Positions 26,438 through 32,737 are shown, numbered from the stretch's first letter. The stretch: 41,896 nucleotides of DNA from Candidatus Omnitrophota bacterium (GCA_015233145.1 JADFYI010000008.1:14356-56251); one strand, 5' to 3'. Notes: generated by a model not told the origin, from the letters alone. Made by a program: numbers and translations.

Positions 26438-26869
26438 ATGAACAACAAAGGTTTTTCATTAATGGAGTTGGCCATTGCTGTCGGTCTTATCGCGGTCATG
26501 GTAGGTGTGGTTGCCGCCGGAGGAGGCATGATGAACAAATGCCGTGTCCAGCGTGAGGTGGATGCGGTTGATAATCTCCGGGTGGCAGCACAAAACTATC
26601 TTTCAACCAAAAATTTGACCTATAGCGGTATCAGTGTTTCAGCGCTTAAAACAGCCGGGTTATTGCCGAATAATTTTGACCCATCCGGCGCAAATAGTTT
26701 TGGGGGGAATTATACGGTGAGCGCCAACAGTTCTGATAACACCAAGCTCGATATTGCCCTGGGAAATATTCCTGAAGCAATGGGGAATGATCTTTCGGCT
26801 TCGTTTCAGGCCAAGTCGGATTCAACCAGTTATGACAAAACAAGCAAGTTATGGACAGCGACGTTTTAG
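26438..26869 (+). CDS. Probable major type IV prepilin
   Basis: A 143-residue protein with a short leader MNNKG followed by FSLMELAIAVGLIAVMVG, i.e. a class III signal cut before F1 with the essential E5. The rest is a small globular head (about 110 residues), glycine/serine rich, with one cysteine near the end of the helix and none later, so the usual C-terminal disulfide is absent. The short leader is of the type IVa style even though the machinery resembles type IVb. AAAGGGG lies 7-8 bases upstream. Being first after the platform gene and having the strongest ribosome binding site of the three pilin genes, it is the best candidate for the major subunit. No prepilin peptidase is encoded in the window. 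Confidence 0.85.
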   Translation: MNNKGFSLMELAIAVGLIAVMVGVVAAGGGMMNKCRVQREVDAVDNLRVAAQNYLSTKNLTYSGISVSALKTAGLLPNNFDPSGANSFGGNYTVSANSSDNTKLDIALGNIPEAMGNDLSASFQAKSDSTSYDKTSKLWTATF

Positions 26870-27354
26870 AAAATAATTTAAGTTTGCTTTGGCAACGTTT
26901 TTCTAATTCCAAAGGCTTTGGGCTTTTGGAGTTGTCTTTGGCGGTTCTTCTTGCGGGCATTTTTTTTAGTGTTATCGCAGCCGCAGGGCAGGGAATCGCT
27001 TTTTCGGCCAAGGGACAACGCACGGCACAAGAAATGTCATCCCTACTGGAGATGTCTTATCAGTATCGGCTCCAAAAAGGCGAGTGGCCTAAAACGCTTG
27101 CGGACATGAAAGATGTATTTTCTAATGTTCCGTTAAAGAACTTTTGGGGCCAGGCATTTGTTTTAGGCGGAAATGAAATGCGCGCATGGGTGGAGACAGA
27201 TGTTCCGGTAAAAGCTGTTTCTGCCTTTTCCGGGCAGATGTTTACTGTTGTCAGAAACAGCAACAGCTTTACAACAGTGAGGGGCTCTCAAAATATTTCT
27301 TACGGGAAAGTGGCGAGGCTGGCTTATGAGAGGGCGCATGGGGATAAAAAATAA
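26851..27354 (+). CDS. Minor prepilin-like protein with a long leader
   Basis: A 167-residue protein with a leader of about 22 residues ending NSKG before FGLLELSLAVLLAGIFFSV, giving E5 and a 20-residue hydrophobic helix. The head has the pattern SSLLEMSYQYRLQKGEWP, also seen in the third pilin (SQLEEAARVYYIKKNSWP), so the two are related. The leader is longer than in the other two pilins and more type IVb-like. The gene overlaps the preceding pilin by 19 bases with no clear ribosome binding site, so it is probably coupled and expressed at a lower level. A minor or initiating pilin is the likely role. Confidence 0.8.
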   Translation: MDSDVLENNLSLLWQRFSNSKGFGLLELSLAVLLAGIFFSVIAAAGQGIAFSAKGQRTAQEMSSLLEMSYQYRLQKGEWPKTLADMKDVFSNVPLKNFWGQAFVLGGNEMRAWVETDVPVKAVSAFSGQMFTVVRNSNSFTTVRGSQNISYGKVARLAYERAHGDKK

Positions 27355-28249
27355 AGGATTCTCTTTGCTTGAGCTGTCGATGGTTTTCATGCTCATGGCC
27401 GTGATCGGCGGGGCCGTAATTCCAAACTTTTTAAAGTCAGTCCATATTGAGGCCGCAAAGAAAACCGCGCTTGAGATGTCGCAGCTCGAGGAGGCGGCAC
27501 GGGTGTATTACATTAAGAAAAATTCCTGGCCCGATACTTTAAAAACCCTTCAGGATGCGGAATTTTTGGATGAGAAATGGGATGGTCAGAATCCTTTTGG
27601 CAGCGCGTATGTTTTTTCTATTAACGGCTCTGTCTTTACCGTGAAGACTGAAATGCCGCAGGACATGACAACAGTTACAGCCGCGTTGCTTCCCATGTCA
27701 AGCGCGAATGGCAAGGAAGTCTCATCTGATGTTACGATTCCCGGGGCCGATAGCCAGGGAATGCCCGCGGGCGCCATTATGCCCTGGACTTCAGTCACCC
27801 CGCCGTCCGGCTGGCTCATTTGTGATGGCCGCTCGGTTTTGCGCACCGATTACCCGGCTCTTTTTGCGGTCATCGATGTAAGGTACGGCAGCGGCGATGG
27901 GACAACAACATTTAATGTCCCTGATTTGCGCGGAAAGTTTCTCGCGGGCCTGGATGCGACACAAACAGAATTTAATTCTATCGGCAAAGCCGGTGGCTCG
28001 ACAACAATTGATATTTCGCACACTCATGCCATAAGCCGCGGGGGGTATATGTCACACAATCGCACCGGAGATTCTGTTGGAGATGGCTATTATTCGGTAG
28101 GTTATATTGCCATAACAACACCGAATTGGGATTGGGGTGGGGCTTCAGGGTTTGGGCTGGATAGTGATATTAACACCGCCAATGTTGTGAATCCTTTAAG
28201 AACGATTTTGAACCCCTACTCAACAGTCAATTGGATTATTAAAACGTAA
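27326..28249 (+). CDS. Pilin-Tail Collar fusion, candidate pilus-tip adhesin (PilV-like position)
   Basis: A 307-residue protein (303 if the ATG at 27338 is used). The leader ends KNKG before FSLLELSMVFMLMAVIGG, a type IV pilin N-terminus with E5, and a pilin-like head follows to about residue 130. From about residue 150 the sequence becomes a phage Tail Collar domain: GAIMPWTSVTPPSGWLICDG, YPALFAVIDVRYGSGDG and FNVPDLRGKFLAGLD, as in tail-fibre and microcystin-dependent-protein families. The C-terminus is glycine/tyrosine rich and ends YSTVNWIIKT, like tail-fibre tips. In R64 the last pilin-like gene (pilV) encodes the tip adhesin that recognises recipient cells; this protein holds the same place. 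It overlaps the preceding pilin gene by 29 bases. Confidence 0.88.
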   Translation: MRGRMGIKNKGFSLLELSMVFMLMAVIGGAVIPNFLKSVHIEAAKKTALEMSQLEEAARVYYIKKNSWPDTLKTLQDAEFLDEKWDGQNPFGSAYVFSINGSVFTVKTEMPQDMTTVTAALLPMSSANGKEVSSDVTIPGADSQGMPAGAIMPWTSVTPPSGWLICDGRSVLRTDYPALFAVIDVRYGSGDGTTTFNVPDLRGKFLAGLDATQTEFNSIGKAGGSTTIDISHTHAISRGGYMSHNRTGDSVGDGYYSVGYIAITTPNWDWGGASGFGLDSDINTANVVNPLRTILNPYSTVNWIIKT

Positions 28250-28260
28250 CTCGGAGACTT

Positions 28261-29214
28261 ATGCGGGTTTTATTTCTTATACTGCTTTTTTCTTTGCTTA
28301 CTGGGTCCCAAAGCTCTGCCGGGATGATTACAAAAGCAGAGTTGCGAAAAAAGGCAGATAACAAGCAATGCGTAAATTGGCACGCTATTGGCAAGTGCAT
28401 GTATGCTCCAGAAGTCCCGGGAACATTGTATGAATACTGGTCACCGATGATGGTCATCGAAACTGTCAAGCAATCAGGGGAAAGCGTTATTGAAGGCCAA
28501 AAAAACGCGGTGCAACAGTGTATGGGAAAAGGTAATGCTATTAATTTTTTTGAAGATTCAGGCTCGAATAAGCCTTCGGGCGACATTTTCTCGCGCAGCG
28601 CGGGCTCGACGTCTCATGATGATGGCACGGTCCTGCAGATGAGCGAGGTCCATGTTTTTCCATTTTCCTCATTCGGTGGAATCCTTTCGGTTCTTAAAGA
28701 TATTGTTTGTGAAAGCGTGCCTGAAGTTGTTGCGGGGACCATTAATTATTGCAGCGAAAAAGATGCTCTTGAATGGCGCAAAGGGACAAAAGAACTAGGA
28801 AGCCCGGTTGTCAAAAATATTTTAAAATTTCCGAATTTATGCAGCGGCTCGGTTCCGTTTCCTTTATTGTGCGCTGGGAAATGGGGGCCGATTTTCCCGC
28901 GTATCGGTTTTTCACTCCAGGCCGATGACGCGGTTTATTCTGCCCTTTCCGTTGTGCGGGCGGTGAGCGTCAGTAATATTATCCAGGCCGGTACGGCACA
29001 GCATGTTGTTTCTGTGCCGATAGCTATTGTTCCGCTCACAGATTTGGATAAACTTCAGCTTGTTTATCCGAGCACAGTTTTGTTGCCTTCGTGTATTTAC
29101 ATCGGAGCAGACCCCCGGAATCCTGTTGCGTGGCCCGATCATCAGATTTCAAAAGACGGAAATTATGTGTGGGCGTATTGGCGGAGAAAAACATGTTGTC
29201 GTCCTCTTTTATAA
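28261..29214 (+). CDS. TraU-like (ICE TIGR03756-type) exported T4SS protein
   Basis: A 317-residue protein with a signal peptide (about residues 1-20). Cysteines are regularly spaced: CVNWHAIGKCMY, then an aromatic WSPMMVIETVKQSGES, later CSGSVPFPLLCAGKWGPIFP, and a CC pair at the end. This resembles the TraU family of MPF-F systems and its ICE relatives, which are periplasmic, disulfide-rich and needed for mating-pair formation. Twelve bases separate it from the pilin fusion, with CGGAG upstream. The T4SS genes thus resume here after the pilus block. The TraU assignment is from remembered motifs and is moderately sure. Confidence 0.62.
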   Translation: MRVLFLILLFSLLTGSQSSAGMITKAELRKKADNKQCVNWHAIGKCMYAPEVPGTLYEYWSPMMVIETVKQSGESVIEGQKNAVQQCMGKGNAINFFEDSGSNKPSGDIFSRSAGSTSHDDGTVLQMSEVHVFPFSSFGGILSVLKDIVCESVPEVVAGTINYCSEKDALEWRKGTKELGSPVVKNILKFPNLCSGSVPFPLLCAGKWGPIFPRIGFSLQADDAVYSALSVVRAVSVSNIIQAGTAQHVVSVPIAIVPLTDLDKLQLVYPSTVLLPSCIYIGADPRNPVAWPDHQISKDGNYVWAYWRRKTCCRPLL

Positions 29215-29570
29215 CATTTTTTCTGTCACTGGCCTTGCTCGCTTCTCCGTGTTTTGCGCAAAGCGCGGCTTATGGCTTAAGCGAGATTGATTATTTTTCC
29301 ATGAAATCTTCGCGATTAACTGTCCAGGCGCCGCAAGAAGACCTTTGGGCAGAGCCCGTACTATCACCTGACGGCAAGGTCAGTATTTATCATCCGCCGG
29401 CTGTTGTTGTGGATTTTTTAAATAACCCTAACGAGGAAACCGGTCGTAAATATCTAAATTGGAATGCCAGCCGTTTATCAAAGATTCAAAAAGCCCAGAA
29501 GGTTCTTGAGGCGCTTTCTCATCAGGAGAAAGGCCCGGTATCATTATCCGAGAACGGGGGCATTAAATGA
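29193..29570 (+). CDS. Small exported protein of the T4SS distal block, unrecognised
   Basis: A 125-residue protein with a signal peptide (about residues 1-23, ending CFAQS). The start at 29193 is preferred because it begins the signal peptide and follows GGAG; the longer frame from 29091 lies inside the TraU-like gene. The mature part has YFSMKSSRLTV, a proline-rich middle and a helical stretch VDFLNNPNEETGRKYLNWN followed by SRLSKIQKAQKVLEAL. That helix is faintly reminiscent of the N-terminal helices of TraF/TrbB-type proteins (NPxxENxxxYL), but there is no thioredoxin motif. It overlaps both neighbours, so it belongs to the operon. Function unknown. Confidence 0.6.
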   Translation: MLSSSFITFFLSLALLASPCFAQSAAYGLSEIDYFSMKSSRLTVQAPQEDLWAEPVLSPDGKVSIYHPPAVVVDFLNNPNEETGRKYLNWNASRLSKIQKAQKVLEALSHQEKGPVSLSENGGIK

Positions 29571-30862
29571 AAATCAGAGGATTGGTTATTGTTTTTATTT
29601 TTGCCGTAGCGTCTTTTCATAGCGCTTGTGCGGATATTTTTGAGCATGTTAATCCTGAAGATACGGTTTTAAGAAGCGCCTTAAATGCGGACAGGAGCGA
29701 ATATTATTTTCATAGCGCAGGGATTGATTACGAGGAAGTTGAAAATTCAATTACCTTAACAGACAGCGCTTCCAAGAGGGCTTTGAGCCGGGCGAATGGG
29801 TTATATAATTCTGATGAGACATTAAACAAATATCTTAAAAACGATCTTTCCTCGAGCAGTTATATTCCCACTCCTGATTCAAACAATCCGTTATTGCTTT
29901 TAACCTATTCGAGCCCTGCGGCGGCTGACGTTGTGAAACATTCGAGAATTGCGGCTTTGGAGCGTGTTAGCCTGGAAGAAGCGCGTTTGCGCGAGGTTGA
30001 GGGGGCAAGTGAAGGGATTGTTGATAAATTGGCAAAGCTATCGGAAAAAAACTGCCTTGAGGCCAATGAATCCCAGGGGCTTATGAATGCCATGCGTACC
30101 TGCCGCAGTGAAGAGGGGATGTTTACCTGGCTCAAAATAGATATTGGGTCAGGGAATGGCGATCCGATTTTGGGCAGCGGCGTTTTGAATGTTGTTTCTT
30201 TTGGGTTAAAGCGATTGGGCTTTAGCGATAATCGCATCGAAAGCATTCGAGGATTTTCAGGAGATGTGACCATTACAAAAAATACGATTAAAAATGTGAC
30301 TATTTATAAAAAGGGAGTTTGGAGCAGCAATAAAACATTTAAAAATTTTTATGTGTGGTTTAAAGATATTTGCAAAGGCTATAAAGACAAATGGGATGCG
30401 GCGTTGACTGCTTATCAGGATTCAGCCAGTGTCAGCGACGATGATCTTAAAGGGCTTTCTTTTCCCGGTGTTCCGGTGACACCGCAGACTTTTTCAGGCC
30501 TATCCTTATTGCCGAAACCGGCGAGAGATGTGGCCTTAATACAGCTTTCCTCATCAGCGGCACTAGTAATGGCGGAGAGGCTTTATCGAGAGGTGGCTTC
30601 CTACCTTGAGCTTGCGGCCCAGGATCCTGAATTGCCGCTTGAATATCGGGAATTGATATTAGCTCGCAAGCAGTATTGTCTTTCCGAATTTGATAAACTC
30701 CGTGCTGATCGTGAAAGCGTCCTTCCTTATAAAGACCTTCTGGCACAACTCAGTCAAGATAGCGATGTTTCCCGCGCCAGGCTATCGATTGAGGGCAATG
30801 CATTACCTGCGGGGGATGCAGCGCAGGATTTAAAAGACCTTCTGTTGATGCCAGAAAAATAA
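29567..30862 (+). CDS. Exported helical protein, possible TraH/TIGR03755-like T4SS component
   Basis: A 431-residue protein with a signal peptide (about residues 1-22, ending SACAD). The mature part is mostly helical with a few cysteines, including EKNCLEANESQGLMNAMRTC, and a long C-terminal helical region (about 335-425) rich in leucine and charged residues. In MPF-F and related ICE clusters a TraH-type protein of 430-460 residues lies near TraU, which fits by size and position, but I do not recognise a decisive motif. It overlaps the previous gene (ATGA) and is the last gene of the operon; no hairpin terminator follows before the next promoter. Confidence 0.5.
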   Translation: MKIRGLVIVFIFAVASFHSACADIFEHVNPEDTVLRSALNADRSEYYFHSAGIDYEEVENSITLTDSASKRALSRANGLYNSDETLNKYLKNDLSSSSYIPTPDSNNPLLLLTYSSPAAADVVKHSRIAALERVSLEEARLREVEGASEGIVDKLAKLSEKNCLEANESQGLMNAMRTCRSEEGMFTWLKIDIGSGNGDPILGSGVLNVVSFGLKRLGFSDNRIESIRGFSGDVTITKNTIKNVTIYKKGVWSSNKTFKNFYVWFKDICKGYKDKWDAALTAYQDSASVSDDDLKGLSFPGVPVTPQTFSGLSLLPKPARDVALIQLSSSAALVMAERLYREVASYLELAAQDPELPLEYRELILARKQYCLSEFDKLRADRESVLPYKDLLAQLSQDSDVSRARLSIEGNALPAGDAAQDLKDLLLMPEK

Positions 30863-30863
30863 C

Positions 30864-30891
30864 TTGTTAATTTTAGTAATATATATACAAT
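30864..30891 (+). promoter_or_regulatory. Promoter and operator candidate of the toxin-antitoxin pair
   Basis: TTGTTA (30864-30869), a 16-base spacer and TACAAT (30886-30891). The sequence TATATAC occurs twice around the -10 region, 12 bases apart, and GTATATAC is self-complementary. Such AT-rich repeats over the -10 are expected where an antitoxin autorepresses. Confidence 0.5.
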
Positions 30892-30919
30892 AGTATATAC
30901 ATCGCACTGGGGCGAATGT

Positions 30920-31174
30920 ATGGAAAAAGTATTGCGATGGAACGAATTAAAGAATGCGCGTTTAAAGAGGGCACGGGGGGCTTCTTTTCAGGAAGTTTTA
31001 TCTGGCGACTTTTTACAGACTATCGAGCATCCATCGCGTACTGGCCAGAAGATTATGCTTTTTCGTTATCGGCGAGAGGTCTGGGCAGTGCCTTTTGTGG
31101 AAAATGAGGATGAAATATTCTTAAAGACGACATATCCTTGCCGTAAATATAGAAAAATGTTTGGGGGAGAATAA
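30920..31174 (+). CDS. BrnT-like ribonuclease toxin
   Basis: An 84-residue basic protein. Near the N-terminus WNELKNARLKRARGASFQEVL matches the BrnT-type pattern (W, N..K, R, SF-x-E). Mid-protein it has HPSRTGQKIMLFRYRREVWAVPF and it ends EIFLKTTYPCRKYRKMF, the RK-rich end typical of small toxins paired with CopG-type antitoxins. BrnT toxins are RelE-fold ribonucleases. It starts about 22 bases after a predicted transcription start and is followed after 4 bases by the antitoxin, the toxin-first order known from brnTA. The alternative frame at 30916 has no support. Confidence 0.78.
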   Translation: MEKVLRWNELKNARLKRARGASFQEVLSGDFLQTIEHPSRTGQKIMLFRYRREVWAVPFVENEDEIFLKTTYPCRKYRKMFGGE

Positions 31175-31178
31175 AATT

Positions 31179-31430
31179 ATGCGTAAAATCAGGATGACAC
31201 GAGATGAAAAAATAGTAATTGATGCCGTTTTGAGTGGAAAGCTTACGCCCGTGGATAAAGAAACAGAGCGGCGGATTGCTCGTGCGGTTGCTGCGTATCA
31301 GAAAGACGCGGTCTTGAATATCAGGATTAACTCTAATGACCTTTTTCTTCTTAAAGAAAAAGCCAGAAAGTTCGGCGTTAAGTATCAGACATTTATTTCC
31401 GGTATTTTGCACCAGGCCGCGCATGTTTGA
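31179..31430 (+). CDS. CopG-family antitoxin
   Basis: An 83-residue protein with an N-terminal flexible part (MTRDEKIVIDAVLSGKLTPV). The ribbon-helix-helix end, AVLNIRINSNDLFLLKEKA then FGVKYQTFISGILHQAA, is the signature of CopG-type antitoxins that neutralise BrnT-like toxins. The ATG at 31179 is preferred over an in-frame TTG at 31161 within the toxin gene; GGGGGAG lies about 10 bases upstream of it. It probably binds both the toxin and the promoter described at 30864-30891. A perfect hairpin follows 13 bases after the stop. Confidence 0.85.
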   Translation: MRKIRMTRDEKIVIDAVLSGKLTPVDKETERRIARAVAAYQKDAVLNIRINSNDLFLLKEKARKFGVKYQTFISGILHQAAHV

Positions 31431-31443
31431 AGTGGCCACCGCG

Positions 31444-31476
31444 CCCAACCGCGCAGGTCCGACCTGCGCGGTTGGG
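31444..31476. terminator. 33-base perfect palindrome, probable terminator
   Basis: CCCAACCGCGCAGGTC (31444-31459), one central base and the exact complement (31461-31476), followed by GTGGGTTTTGTTGATTTTTTC. The 16-bp GC-rich stem and T-rich tail suit a strong terminator of the toxin-antitoxin operon on the + strand. The perfect symmetry could also mark an extragenic palindromic repeat. Confidence 0.7.
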
Positions 31477-31546
31477 TGGGTTTTGTTGATTTTTTCTCAA
31501 GGCTATCCCTGCCAGTTCTCTAAAAAAATAACGCGAAAAGTTTCTC

Positions 31547-31575
31547 TTGTTACTCCTGCGCAGGGTGGATAGAAT
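31547..31575 (+). promoter_or_regulatory. Sigma70-type promoter of tatAC
   Basis: TTGTTA (31547-31552), a 17-base spacer and TAGAAT (31570-31575). The start point would lie at about 31582, at the 5' edge of the AAAAGGAG ribosome binding site of tatA, leaving a leader of only about 14 bases. Confidence 0.6.
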
Positions 31576-31595
31576 AAGAAAAAAGGAGATCATAT

Positions 31596-31766
31596 ATGGG
31601 CCGTATTGGTTTTTCAGAACTTCTTCTTATTTTGATCGTGGTGCTTCTTCTTTTCGGAGCTAAGCGTTTGCCGGAGATCGGCGCTTCATTAGGCAAGGCC
31701 ATCCGCGAGTTTCAATTAGCTTTGAAGGGCGAGAAATCCGATGACCAGGGAACTCCCAAGTCCTAA
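31596..31766 (+). CDS. tatA: Twin-arginine translocase subunit TatA/E
   Basis: A 56-residue protein. A short N-terminus GRIGFSELL leads into one transmembrane helix, then the conserved [20 protein letters not shown] with the FG hinge and amphipathic helix of TatA/E, and a short polar tail. TatA forms the size-variable pore of the twin-arginine pathway that exports folded proteins. AAAGGAG lies about 7 bases upstream. It overlaps tatC by 26 bases. There is no separate TatB, so this is a minimal TatAC system in which TatA may cover both roles. Confidence 0.92.
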   Translation: MGRIGFSELLLILIVVLLLFGAKRLPEIGASLGKAIREFQLALKGEKSDDQGTPKS

Positions 31767-32454
31767 GGCTGACCTTTCTTTTTGGGGACATCTTGAAGAA
31801 TTGCGCGGGCGGATTTTAAAGATCGCTGTGTTTTATGTGATCGCCTGCTGTCTTTTTTATCCCGAAGCCCAAACAGCTTTGGGATACCTTATTGCTCCCG
31901 TCGGAAAACTTATTTTTACTTCACCTGGCGATGCCTTCTGTGCTTTTTGGAATGTGGTTCTGGGGGGTGGGGCTCTTTTGTCAGTGCCGTATATCCTTTA
32001 TCACATCTGGAGCTTTATTGCCGAAGGATTAACCGAAGAGGAAAAAAAGCTCGTGTTTTTTTACGGGCTTTTATCGTTTGTCCTTTTTTTGTTGGGCGCT
32101 GTGTTTGCGTTTTATGTGATTATGCCCATGGCGCTTCAGTTTTTCTTAAGTTATCAAACCCCGCAGATAACGGCGTTTATTTCGGTTGATAAATACATGT
32201 CGTTTTTGTTTTCCTGGGTGATAGACGCAGGACTGGCTTTTGAAACCCCGCTTTTTATTTTTGTGCTGGCCCGTTTTGGCATTGTGACGCCGGAATTTTT
32301 TGCCCAAAAAAGGCGTTATGCAATTGTGATTATCCTCATTATTGCCGCGATTTTGACCCCGCCGGATGTTGTCTCTCAAATCCTTTTGGCCGCGCCTATG
32401 CTGATCCTCTATGAGTTGGGGATTATTTTTGCGAAGATGGGGAGAAAAAAGTAA
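31741..32454 (+). CDS. tatC: Twin-arginine translocase subunit TatC
   Basis: A 237-residue membrane protein with six transmembrane segments. The conserved [13 protein letters not shown] is at the N-terminus, the glutamate-containing [14 protein letters not shown] is in the first periplasmic/cytoplasmic turn, and later segments include [18 protein letters not shown] and [22 protein letters not shown]. TatC recognises the twin-arginine signal. Length is standard. The start lies inside tatA in another frame. A shared hairpin follows the stop directly. Confidence 0.95.
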   Translation: MTRELPSPKADLSFWGHLEELRGRILKIAVFYVIACCLFYPEAQTALGYLIAPVGKLIFTSPGDAFCAFWNVVLGGGALLSVPYILYHIWSFIAEGLTEEEKKLVFFYGLLSFVLFLLGAVFAFYVIMPMALQFFLSYQTPQITAFISVDKYMSFLFSWVIDAGLAFETPLFIFVLARFGIVTPEFFAQKRRYAIVIILIIAAILTPPDVVSQILLAAPMLILYELGIIFAKMGRKK

Positions 32455-32480
32455 AACCCCCTGCCTGCGGCAGAGGGTTT
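32454..32480 (-). terminator. Hairpin between tatC and the first mini-gene
   Basis: Twelve-base arms at 32454-32465 and 32469-32480 with a 3-base loop. On the minus strand the single imperfect position is a G.U wobble, while on the plus strand it is a C-A mismatch, so it is more stable as a terminator of the minus-strand gene. T-rich sequence follows on the minus strand. It may also stop tatC transcripts. Confidence 0.6.
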
Positions 32481-32502
32481 CAATGGGAAGAAATAAAAAA
32501 AG

Positions 32503-32583
32503 TTATTTCTTCTTTTTTGCTTTCTTAGCAGGAGCTTTTTTAGAAGCTTTCTTGGTGCATTTTTTCATTGAACAGCAAGGCAT
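32503..32583 (-). CDS. Lysine-rich mini-protein 1 (26 residues)
   Basis: A tiny ORF encoding 26 residues: an MPCCSMKKCT head with three cysteines, then a Lys/Ala/Pro tail ending KKKK. It has AAAGGAG 8 bases before its ATG, a promoter candidate (32609-32637) and a terminator directly after the stop, so the unit is complete. The tail resembles the C-terminus of histone H1-like bacterial proteins. The cysteine head could bind metal. It is clearly related to the second mini-gene, sharing the tail pattern and the ribosome-binding-site context GGAGAAxATCACAT. Role unknown; nucleic acid or ribosome binding is the simplest guess. Confidence 0.65.
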   Translation of the reverse strand: MPCCSMKKCTKKASKKAPAKKAKKKK

Positions 32584-32608
32584 GTGATTTTCTCCTTTCC
32601 AGGTTAAG

Positions 32609-32637
32609 ATCTTATTCTATCCGAATGCTTTGAGCAA
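32609..32637 (-). promoter_or_regulatory. Promoter candidate of mini-gene 1
   Basis: On the minus strand TTGCTC (32637-32632), a 17-base spacer and TAAGAT (32614-32609), about 25 bases before the mini-gene ATG. The -35 touches the long inverted repeat upstream. Confidence 0.4.
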
Positions 32638-32686
32638 CTCCTAAGACCCCGGCAGCCTGTTCGGCTGCCAGGTGGCCTTAGGAGTT
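32636..32686. repeat. Long hairpin-forming inverted repeat between the mini-genes
   Basis: Outer arms AACTCCTAAG (32636-32645) and its exact complement (32677-32686), inner arms GGCAGCC (32651-32657) and GGCTGCC (32663-32669) around a TGTTC loop; the bases between can pair partly. This gives a nearly continuous stem of about 20 bp. On the + strand it is followed by TATTTTTC. It could be a terminator, a repeat element or part of a small RNA. Confidence 0.65.
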
Positions 32687-32710
32687 ATTTTTCAAGAATC
32701 CTTGAAAAAT
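32687..32710. repeat. Perfect 10-bp inverted repeat abutting the long hairpin
   Basis: ATTTTTCAAG (32687-32696), loop AATC, then the exact complement CTTGAAAAAT (32701-32710). It directly adjoins the preceding hairpin and lies just downstream (minus strand) of the terminator of mini-gene 2. Confidence 0.65.
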
Positions 32711-32716
32711 AAACAA

Positions 32717-32737
32717 CCCCCCGCGTGAGGCGGAGGG
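32717..32737 (-). terminator. Terminator hairpin of mini-gene 2
   Basis: Eight-base arms at 32717-32724 and 32730-32737. As with the hairpin after mini-gene 1, the one imperfect pair is a wobble on the minus strand and a mismatch on the plus strand, so it fits minus-strand termination; TTGTTTATTTTTC follows. Confidence 0.6.

Noticed and set aside
27326-28249. Interpretation of the Tail Collar sequence as part of a prophage
   Set aside because: No other phage structural, integrase or lysis genes are present and the gene begins with a genuine pilin N-terminus within the pilus operon.
30916-31107. 63-codon frame overlapping the toxin gene start
   Set aside because: The overlapping frame at 30920 encodes a recognisable BrnT-like toxin; this one has no recognisable features.
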